From NCBI GenBank assembly GCA_017464225.1, contig JAFUDW010000003.1, forward strand, positions 1-10,331: a stretch of DNA of 10,331 nt. Reading direction: 5' to 3'. The DNA is from Clostridia bacterium (GTDB lineage Bacteria > Bacillota_A > Clostridia > Christensenellales > Aristaeellaceae). The notes below the pieces were generated by a model. The model ran no database searches, was not told the origin of the DNA, and worked only from the letters and a program-made list of their open reading frames with translations. The position numbers and the translations under genes were made by a program. Shown here piece after piece: positions 1 to 6,825 of the stretch; position 1 is the stretch's first letter, and each line of letters begins with the position of its first letter.

Positions 1-433
1 CGGAAATACGCGATCAACAAAAATAACCCAGACTCGAGCAAGCTCGGTCTGGGCATTTTTGTATGATCGCTATGACGCTGACGCGTCATTGACGTCGGCA
101 AGCCGCCGTCATTTCCGGTGCAGGTAGCATATCGAAGCTTTGTAATCGCATCCCCAGTCTGAGGTCGGCATGCGCAGCGGGCCCAGGATTGCACAGCAAT
201 CCCGAAAAAGCAGGCTGACGGCTGATTGAGCTTGCTCAAATCAGACGGCAGCTTGCTTTTTCTTTGGCCTCAGACGGCCTCTTTGCGACTACCTATATGC
301 TATACTGGCGGAAGTTGTTTGAGAGTGAGTTCAACTCTGTTCGCCAGGATGGAGTCCAGAGGCCCAAGCGGGCCTTTGGCGCAGAGGTTTGGAGGCCGCG
401 GAGGCCTCCAACGTCTCCCCTCAACTAAACTCT
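1..433 (-). repeat. Structured repeat copy A (reverse orientation, cut by window start)
   Basis: On the minus strand this stretch follows the same order as copy B: a terminal module (433 down to 278), core domain I (277-154) and core domain II (117-1). The second terminal module should lie left of the window. Domain II matches B at 111 of 117 positions and domain I is 124 bp long, both counted by eye. The outer end (about 422-433) is a decayed version of the 12-bp terminal repeat seen in B and C. The first hairpin is at 389-411 (9-bp stem, 5-nt loop) and the second at 356-379. The end of the copy lies 34 bp beyond the araD stop codon. No separate terminator is visible for araD, so the first hairpins may end that transcript, although no T-run follows them. 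I see no credible gene in this stretch. Confidence 0.9.
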
Positions 434-467
434 ATATCCCAACTCCGTCCATAGCAGGATTCCCTCT

Positions 468-1181
468 TTAATCCTTCCGTTCCGGCGTGTCCTGTCCGTA
501 ATAGGCGCCCGCGCCGTGCTTGCGCAGGTAATGCTTGTCCAACAGCGCCTGCTGCATGGTGCCGCGGCCGGGATTGAGCATCATGGCGTGGAAATCCATG
601 AATGCGCACTCCTCCATGACCACGGCGTTATGCACGGCGTTCATGGGATCGGCGCCCCAGGCGAAGGGGCCGTGGCTGTATACCACCACGCCGGGCACCT
701 GGGCGGGATCGATATGACGGGATCGGAAGGTTTCTATGATCACGGCGCCGGTTTCTTTTTCGTACTGCCCCTTGATCTCGGCTTCGGTCATGGGCCGGGT
801 GCAGGGGATAGCGCCGTAAAAGTAATCGCCTTGGGTGGTGCCCATGGCCGGGATATCCGCCCCCGCCTGGGCGAAGCTGGCCGCCCAGCGGCTATGGGTG
901 TGCACAATGCCGCCGCACTGGGGGAAGGCCTTATACAGCTCCACGTGGGTGGGCGTATCGCTGCTGGGCTTCCATTTGCCCTCCACGCGCCTGCCCTCCA
1001 GATCGACCACCACCATATCCTCGGGCGTCATGCCGTCGTAGTCCACGCCGCTGGGCTTGATGACCACCAACCCCTGCTGACGATCGATGCCGCTCACGTT
1101 GCCCCAGGTAAAGGTGACCAGGTTATATTTGGGCAAAAGCAGGTTTGCCTCGCAAACCAGTTTCTTCAATTCTTCCAGCAT
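468..1181 (-). CDS. araD: L-ribulose-5-phosphate 4-epimerase (AraD)
   Basis: A 237-residue class II aldolase/epimerase of normal AraD length that resembles the enterobacterial enzyme along its whole length. It interconverts L-ribulose 5-phosphate and D-xylulose 5-phosphate in the cytoplasm, feeding the pentose phosphate pathway. Visible features are TWGNVS (25-30), KPSGVDY (42-48), the SSDTPTH phosphate-binding stretch (73-79), the zinc ligands H94 and H96 in HTHSR, H170 in SHGPFAWG, the probable catalytic D119 (GDYFYG) and Y228 near the C terminus. These lie one position from the E. coli numbering. The YFYG and C-terminal [12 protein letters not shown] features favour AraD over the related FucA aldolase. 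The ATG at 1181 is chosen because AGGGAG lies six bases upstream; a GTG at 1196 would overlap the kinase stop as GTGA. It is the second gene of the kinase operon and is probably translationally coupled to it. Confidence 0.95.
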   Translation of the reverse strand: MLEELKKLVCEANLLLPKYNLVTFTWGNVSGIDRQQGLVVIKPSGVDYDGMTPEDMVVVDLEGRRVEGKWKPSSDTPTHVELYKAFPQCGGIVHTHSRWAASFAQAGADIPAMGTTQGDYFYGAIPCTRPMTEAEIKGQYEKETGAVIIETFRSRHIDPAQVPGVVVYSHGPFAWGADPMNAVHNAVVMEECAFMDFHAMMLNPGRGTMQQALLDKHYLRKHGAGAYYGQDTPERKD

Positions 1182-1192
1182 ATTCTTCTCCC

Positions 1193-2761
<1,569 letters not shown>

Positions 2762-2788
2762 ATTCGCACCTCTCTGCACTTTTTTCCC

Positions 2789-2817
2789 ATTATAACACAG
2801 GAAAAATGTCACCGCAA
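2789..2817 (-). promoter_or_regulatory. Promoter of the kinase-araD operon
   Basis: On the minus strand the -35 box is TTGCGG (2817-2812), the spacer is 17 bp, and the -10 box is TATAAT (2794-2789). The bases before the -10 box also give the extended element TGT-TATAAT. Transcription should start near 2782, leaving a leader of about 20 nt that carries the ribosome binding site. This is a textbook sigma-A promoter. Confidence 0.8.
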
Positions 2818-2820
2818 TAA

Positions 2821-2833
2821 AATTCGCGGAATT
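2821..2833. promoter_or_regulatory. Candidate operator between divergent promoters
   Basis: AATTC-GCG-GAATT is an inverted repeat with 5-bp arms and a 3-bp centre. It lies between the two outward-facing -35 boxes (2812-2817 and 2837-2842), where one regulator could control both promoters. The arms are short, no second copy is seen nearby, and no regulator gene is in the window, so this is only a positional candidate. Confidence 0.35.
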
Positions 2834-2836
2834 ACC

Positions 2837-2865
2837 TTGCATTTACCGGGGTTTTTAGATACAAT
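2837..2865 (+). promoter_or_regulatory. Promoter of the isomerase gene
   Basis: The -35 box is TTGCAT (2837-2842), the spacer 17 bp, and the -10 box TACAAT (2860-2865). Transcription should begin near 2872. The leader of about 37 nt contains the strong ribosome binding site AAGGAGGT at 2893-2900. Confidence 0.75.
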
Positions 2866-2868
2866 ATA

Positions 2869-2882
2869 CGTAACCGCTTTAT
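2869..2882 (+). promoter_or_regulatory. Degenerate cre-like site (CcpA) at the isomerase start point
   Basis: CGTAACCGCTTTAT fits the inner part of the Firmicutes catabolite-response consensus TGWAANCGNTNWCA but misses three outer bases. It lies over the predicted transcription start, a typical place for repression by CcpA and a sensible one for a pentose gene. It could easily be chance. Confidence 0.25.
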
Positions 2883-2908
2883 GTGAATTAAAAAGGAGGT
2901 CATGCACC

Positions 2909-4387
2909 ATGCATTCCAACATTCCCGATGTCAAACTGGGAATCATCGCCGTTTCCCGCGATTGCTTCCCCATTGCTTTGTCCGAAAAGCGCCGCGCCAA
3001 TATCGTAAAAGCCTACGGCGAAGGGATCTATGAATGCCCTGTGACTGTGGAAAACGAAAACGATATGCTCAAGGCCGTGGACGACGTGAAGGCTGCCGGC
3101 TGCAACGCCCTGGTGGTGTTCCTGGGCAACTTTGGCCCCGAGACCCCCGAGACCCTGATCGCCAAGTATTTTGACGGCCCCTGCATGTTTGTTGCGGCGG
3201 CCGAGGGCGACGGCGATCTGATCAACGGCCGCGGCGACGCCTATTGCGGCATGCTCAACTGCTCCTATAACCTGGGCATGCGCCATCTGACGGGCTATAT
3301 TCCCGAGTACCCCGTGGGTACCGCGCAGGATATCGCCGGCATGATCGCTGATTTCATTCCCGTGGCCCGGGCGTACATTGGCGTCAAGAACCTCAAGATC
3401 ATTACCTTTGGCCCCCGTCCCCAGGACTTCTTCGCCTGCAACGCCCCCATCAAGGGCCTGTACGAATTGGGCGTGGAAATCGAGGAGAACAGCGAATTGG
3501 ATCTGCTGGTATCCTATAAAGAGCACGCCGGCGACGCGCGCATCAAGGACGTCATGGCCGATATGGCCAAGGAAATGGGCGAAGGCGCGTACTATCCCGA
3601 TATGCTGGAGCGCATGGCGCAGTTTGAGCTGACGCTGCTGGACTGGGCTGAAAAGCATAAGGGCGCCCGCAAGTATGTGGCCTTTGCCGATAAGTGCTGG
3701 CCCGCCTTCCCCGAGCAGTTTGGCTTTGAGCCCTGCTACGTCAACAGCCGCCTGGCCAGCCGCGGCATCCCGGTATCCTGCGAGGTGGATATCTACGGCG
3801 CGCTGAGCGAGTACATCGGCGCCTGCGTCACCGACGATGCCGTTACCCTGCTGGATATCAACAACAGCGTGCCTCAGTACATCTACGACGAGGATATCAA
3901 GGGCAAGTATGACTGCAAGCTCACCGATACCTTCATGGGCTTCCATTGCGGCAATACCCCCGAGTGTAAGATGTGCAGCGACCGTGCCATCAAATATCAG
4001 CTGATCCAGCACCGCCTGCTGGAGCCCGCCGGCAGCGAGCCCGACTTCACCCGCGGCACCCTGGAGGGCGATATCGCGCCCAGCCCCATTACCTTCTATC
4101 GCCTGCAGTGCGACAGCGAGGGCTGCCTGCGCTCCTACATCGCCCAGGGCGAGGTGCTGGACGTGCGCACCCGCTCCTTCGGCGGCATCGGCGTATTCTG
4201 CATCCCCGAAATGGGCCGCTTCTATCGCCATGTGCTGGTGCAGAAGCGCTATCCGCATCACGGCGCCGTGGCCTTCGGCCATGTGGGCAAGGCCCTGTTT
4301 GAGCTGTTCAAGCTCCTGGGCGTCAAGGACATCGCCTATAATCAGCCCGCCTCTCTGCCCTATCCCACCGAGAATCCCTGGGCATAA
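2909..4387 (+). CDS. FucI-family ketol isomerase, probable L-arabinose (or L-fucose) isomerase
   Basis: A 492-residue cytoplasmic protein of the L-fucose/L-arabinose isomerase superfamily (the shorter FucI-related group), which converts an aldose to a ketose with a divalent metal. The probable metal ligands are E292 (SCEVD) and D316 (LLDINN), 24 residues apart exactly as E337 and D361 are in E. coli FucI, with the histidine ligand at H450 or H451 (RYPHHGA). It lacks the N-terminal signature of classical AraA. Divergent pairing with a sugar kinase and a clear AraD suggests it supplies L-ribulose from L-arabinose. A fucose route would require an aldolase rather than AraD. The ATG at 2909 has AAGGAGGT eight bases upstream. 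An ATG at 2902 is in another frame, and an in-frame upstream extension has no support. A strong hairpin follows the stop. Confidence 0.85.
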   Translation: MHSNIPDVKLGIIAVSRDCFPIALSEKRRANIVKAYGEGIYECPVTVENENDMLKAVDDVKAAGCNALVVFLGNFGPETPETLIAKYFDGPCMFVAAAEGDGDLINGRGDAYCGMLNCSYNLGMRHLTGYIPEYPVGTAQDIAGMIADFIPVARAYIGVKNLKIITFGPRPQDFFACNAPIKGLYELGVEIEENSELDLLVSYKEHAGDARIKDVMADMAKEMGEGAYYPDMLERMAQFELTLLDWAEKHKGARKYVAFADKCWPAFPEQFGFEPCYVNSRLASRGIPVSCEVDIYGALSEYIGACVTDDAVTLLDINNSVPQYIYDEDIKGKYDCKLTDTFMGFHCGNTPECKMCSDRAIKYQLIQHRLLEPAGSEPDFTRGTLEGDIAPSPITFYRLQCDSEGCLRSYIAQGEVLDVRTRSFGGIGVFCIPEMGRFYRHVLVQKRYPHHGAVAFGHVGKALFELFKLLGVKDIAYNQPASLPYPTENPWA

Positions 4388-4413
4388 TCGCGGCAGATCG
4401 AAAAGCATACAAT

Positions 4414-4448
4414 AATACGATAGGAGCCCGAGCGGCTCCTATCGTATT
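4414..4448 (+). terminator. Hairpin terminator after the isomerase gene
   Basis: A perfect 15-bp stem (4414-4428 paired with 4434-4448) with loop CGAGC begins 27 bp after the isomerase stop. Only a weak T-rich stretch (CTATT) follows, so it may act as a terminator or as a 3' stabilising stem. The next 74 bp (4449-4522) are AT-rich, with nothing else recognisable before copy B. Confidence 0.7.
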
Positions 4449-4522
4449 CTATTAATATGGGGCTTTGGGTTTCGCTTTGTGAGAGATTCATACTGTCTCC
4501 AAACGAAAAGCATATATAGAAG

Positions 4523-4671
4523 CAGAAATTTGATGGGGAGACGTTCGAGGCCTCCGCGGCCTCGAGCTCTGCGGCAAGGGACTTCGTCCCCTGCACCCAT
4601 CCCGGCGAAAAGAGTGGATTTCACTATCAAACAATTTCCGCCAGTTAAGCTTTTGGGTTGGCGTAAAGAGG
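4523..4671 (+). repeat. Left terminal module of copy B
   Basis: It contains the 12-bp terminal repeat, hairpin 1 (4545-4565, 8-bp stem, loop TCCGC) and hairpin 2 (4574-4594, loop TTC, with an internal A-C mismatch). A conserved tract follows in which GGCG near 4604 can pair with CGCC near 4640, or CGCCA can instead pair with TGGCG at 4659-4663. The same parts occur in A (278-433) and C (10044-10193). Confidence 0.75.
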
Positions 4672-4794
4672 CCGTCTGAGGCAAAGAAAAAGGCCAGTGC
4701 CGTCAGATTGGAGCGAGCTCCATCCGCCGTCCCTTGCCTTTTTCGGGATTGCTGCGCAATCCTCGGCCCGCTGCGCGTGCCGACCTCAGACTGG
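4672..4794 (+). other. Core domain I of copy B: multi-branched foldback
   Basis: CCGTCTGAGG (4672-4681) pairs with CCTCAGAC plus GG (4784-4794, one bulged T), closing a junction with three branches. These are a long stem AAAAAGGC/GCCTTTTT capped by TGGAGC/GCTCCA, a hairpin GGATTGC/GCAATCC with loop TGC, and a hairpin CGGC-CGC/GCG-GCCG. Copy C has the same 123-bp domain with 117 positions identical by hand count (10195-10317). Copy A has a more diverged 124-bp version (154-277) with the same fold. Confidence 0.75.
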
Positions 4795-4830
4795 TTTGTG
4801 TTGTTGAAATTTAGAACTTGCCATCCGCAC

Positions 4831-4947
4831 CGGAAATGACGGCGACTTGCCGACGTCAATGACGCGACAGCGTCATAGCGATCATACAGAAACGCCCAGA
4901 CCGAGCTTGCTCGAGTCTGGGATGTTTTTGTTGATCGCGTATTTCCG
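4831..4947 (+). other. Core domain II of copy B: multi-branched foldback
   Basis: CGGAAAT (4831-4837) pairs with ATTTCCG (4941-4947). Inside are CGGC/GCCG with loop GACTT, ATGACGC/GCGTCAT with a 4-nt loop, and a long arm. The arm consists of GCGATCA/TGATCGC, an A/T-rich helix (4886-4893 with 4924-4931), and CCCAGAC/GTCTGGG capped by CGAGC/GCTCG. Copy A carries the same 117-bp domain at 1-117 with 111 matching positions. One of the differences is a compensated base pair (C4893-G4924 here, T-A in copy A). Confidence 0.75.
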
Positions 4948-4951
4948 ATGC

Positions 4952-5110
4952 GCTCTTTGCGCCAAGCCATTTCCAATTAGCTGCGGGAAGTTGCTTGTTT
5001 ACGACGCAAAGTAATATCCGCAACTGCCGGGTCCAGGGAGGGGCTTCCCTTCCTGGCAGGGTTGTTAAGGGGCAGCGCCCCTTATCGTTCCCCTCTCTAT
5101 CAAATTTCTG
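4952..5110 (-). repeat. Right terminal module of copy B (inverted relative of the left module)
   Basis: Read on the minus strand from 5110 this repeats the left-module layout: terminal repeat, hairpin TAAGGGGC/GCCCCTTA (5066-5084), an AACCC spacer, and a second hairpin (5033-5056) that again has an A-C mismatch within the stem. A region ending GCGCCAAG on the plus strand near 4966 matches the GCGCCAACC of copy C read on the minus strand. The two ends of the element therefore look like an old inverted duplication of about 150 bp. Confidence 0.65.
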
Positions 5111-5144
5111 TTTTCAGGCGTATACCTTTCATCAAGGCTCAGTA

Positions 5145-6056
5145 TCAGTCTACATTGTCCAGCTCGCCGTCCCGGGCAACGCGCGTGTTTCCCTCGGCGT
5201 CGGCGGCGTAGAGGGCGGCGCCCCGGTTGTTTGCGGCGGCATAGGGGAAGACGGGCAGCGTGGTGGCTGCGCCGAACGCTCCGTCGGGAGAGAGGGCGAT
5301 GAGGCTGATGCTGCCCGCGCTTTCGCCCAGGGCAAGCTTGCGCTCGGTAAGCTGGCGCAGCGCTTCCAGGCAGGCGGACTGGGGATCAGCGCCCCGGCGC
5401 ATCAGCGATACGGCTTCATAGCTCAGGCAGCCGCGCATGATATCCTCGCCCAGGCCGGTGGCTGCCGCCGCGCCATAGCGGCTGTCGCAGTAAACGCCGC
5501 AGCCGGGCAGCGGCGTATCGCCTACCCGCCCGGGCTCCTTCATGAACAGCCCCGAGGTGGAAGCGCAGGCTGTCATGCCGCCCTGGCCGTCCAGGGCCAG
5601 AACGCATACGGTGTCATGCCCCTCATAGGCTCTCTGCCGCTGGGCCTGGGCGGCTACAGCCTGCCGCCAGCGGGCCATGCTCGCCTCAGTGCGCATGTCC
5701 CTGAGCGCCAGGCCGTTTTTGAGGGCAAAGCGCTCGGCGCCTTCCCCAGCCAGCACGCAGTTGGTTTCCCGGCCGCAGAGCAGGCGCGCGGCCAGCACGG
5801 GATTGCGCAGGTTCTGGGCGCTCATTACCGCGCCGAAGCGCAGCGTATCGCCGTCCATATAGGCCGCGTCCAGCCGCACCCGGCCTTCGGCGTCAGGCAG
5901 GCCGCCAAACCCCACCGAGCGATAGGCCGGGTCATCCTCCACTGCCGTTACGGCGTGTGTTGCCGCGTCCCCGGCCGGCGCGCCTTGCCGCAGCATTTCA
6001 TACGCCGCAAACACGCCGGAAGCGCTCATTTTCCAGGTTCCGATGATCGCCGCCAT
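5145..6056 (-). CDS. N4-(beta-N-acetylglucosaminyl)-L-asparaginase (glycosylasparaginase)
   Basis: A 303-residue N-terminal-nucleophile hydrolase of the glycosylasparaginase/isoaspartyl peptidase family. The family cleaves the bond between asparagine and GlcNAc after N-glycan breakdown. The autocleavage site is HDT at 147-149, so Thr149 should become the new N terminus and nucleophile. Other signatures are VEDDP (39-43), VGFGGLPDAEG (48-58), STSG (166-169), GRVGDTPLPG (176-185) with substrate-binding R177 and D180, and ATGLGED (199-205). The GRVGD and TGxGE features favour glycosylasparaginase over plant-type asparaginase. No signal peptide is visible, so it is probably cytoplasmic and acts on imported glycoasparagine. 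The ATG at 6056 lies one base after the cutC stop, indicating translational coupling. A longer upstream start would overlap cutC. No terminator precedes repeat copy B. Confidence 0.92.
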   Translation of the reverse strand: MAAIIGTWKMSASGVFAAYEMLRQGAPAGDAATHAVTAVEDDPAYRSVGFGGLPDAEGRVRLDAAYMDGDTLRFGAVMSAQNLRNPVLAARLLCGRETNCVLAGEGAERFALKNGLALRDMRTEASMARWRQAVAAQAQRQRAYEGHDTVCVLALDGQGGMTACASTSGLFMKEPGRVGDTPLPGCGVYCDSRYGAAAATGLGEDIMRGCLSYEAVSLMRRGADPQSACLEALRQLTERKLALGESAGSISLIALSPDGAFGAATTLPVFPYAAANNRGAALYAADAEGNTRVARDGELDNVD

Positions 6057-6057
6057 A

Positions 6058-6804
6058 TCAGCCGTCCAATCTGGCGCGCACGGCGGCCACATAATCGCTG
6101 TCGGTCACCTCAAAGATATCCTCCGGCGGGTACAGCGCGCCGCCGTAATAAATGCTGCGGTTGTTGCTGACCGAGGGATCGGGCAGCGTTTTATGCCGCG
6201 CCAGATGCACCTGACGGCAGCCCGTGGCGGCCGCCACCTTATCCACATTGCGCAGCGTAATACCCGCGCCGGGCAGGATCTCAATGGCGTTGCCTGCGTA
6301 TTCGATCATTTGCCGAATGGTGTCCAGGGCGAAAAACACGTCGCTTTCCTGGCCGCTGGTCAGCACACGGGTGACGCCCAGGCCGATCAGGGTATCCAGC
6401 GCGCGCTTCCAGTCCGGCGTCACGTCCAGCGCCCGATGGAATACGCAGGGCATCCCGTCCGCGATCCTGACCAGCTCCCGGGTGCGCTTTTCATCCACCG
6501 TGCCGTCGGCGTTCAGAAAGCCGAACACGATGCCGTCCGCCCCGTTTTCCAGCAGCAGGCGCGCGTCCTCGCAGGCCGTTTCAAACTCCGCGTCGGTATA
6601 GCAGAAGCCGCCAGATCGGGGACGCACCATGGTCATTACGGGAATATGCGTGTGCCGCTTCACCGTGCGCAGCGTGCCCAAGGTGGGCGTCAGCCCGCCC
6701 TGAAACAGATTGCTGTTGAGCTCCACCCGATCGGCGCCGCCCCGGGCGGCCTCGATCACATCGTCCGCCGATCCGCAGCAGATTTCCAGTAAAATCTTCT
6801 CCAT
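6058..6804 (-). CDS. cutC: CutC-family TIM-barrel protein
   Basis: A 248-residue protein of canonical CutC length. It has the family signatures LEICCGS (6-12), GADRVELNSNLFQGGLTPT (23-41), MVRPRSGGFCY (59-69), DGIVFGFLN (90-98), FHRALD (122-127), RVLTSG (146-151) and ILPGAGI (176-182). CutC was named for copper tolerance in E. coli, but its biochemical role is disputed and the barrel looks enzymatic. Tight coupling to a glycosylasparaginase here points to glycan or amino-sugar metabolism rather than copper; this is inference from context. The start at 6804 is supported by AAGGAGG in the 21-bp gap after the preceding gene. No copper ATPase, chaperone or metal regulator is in the window. Confidence 0.92.
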   Translation of the reverse strand: MEKILLEICCGSADDVIEAARGGADRVELNSNLFQGGLTPTLGTLRTVKRHTHIPVMTMVRPRSGGFCYTDAEFETACEDARLLLENGADGIVFGFLNADGTVDEKRTRELVRIADGMPCVFHRALDVTPDWKRALDTLIGLGVTRVLTSGQESDVFFALDTIRQMIEYAGNAIEILPGAGITLRNVDKVAAATGCRQVHLARHKTLPDPSVSNNRSIYYGGALYPPEDIFEVTDSDYVAAVRARLDG

Positions 6805-6825
6805 TCTGTCAAACCTCCTTGATTG

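Larger units (their letters stand above)
4523..5110 (+). mobile_element. Structured repeat copy B, complete, with terminal inverted repeats (MITE-like)
   Basis: This 588-bp noncoding element lies between convergent genes. It begins with CAGAAATTTGAT (4523-4534) and ends with the exact reverse complement (5099-5110). Inside are a left module (4523-4671), core domain I (4672-4794), core domain II (4831-4947) and a right module (4952-5110) related to the left one in inverted orientation. Almost the whole length folds back into short GC-rich hairpins. Overlapping reading frames have no recognisable protein content and are not conserved as protein between copies. Length, terminal repeats, lack of coding capacity and multiple copies fit a non-autonomous transposable element. 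I see no clear target-site duplication, and the family is unknown to me. The conserved fold would also suit a large structured RNA. Confidence 0.75.

Noticed and set aside
2900..4408. Long open frame of 502 codons on the minus strand opposite the isomerase, and similar long frames opposite other genes
   Set aside because: These are mirror frames caused by GC-biased third codon positions. They have alanine/glycine/histidine-rich composition, no recognisable motifs and no ribosome binding sites, and they lie over well-recognised genes.
4670..4682. GCCGTCTGA resembles the neisserial DNA uptake sequence (GCCGTCTGAA)
   Set aside because: The last base differs, the motif is one arm of the domain I closing stem, and gene content does not suggest Neisseria. 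Coincidence.
4523..5110. Group II intron, CRISPR array or insertion sequence
   Set aside because: No reverse transcriptase or transposase ORF, no recognisable intron domain V, and no regularly spaced short direct repeats.
4496..5126. Target-site duplication flanking copy B
   Set aside because: The bases just outside the two 12-bp terminal repeats do not match in any convincing way.
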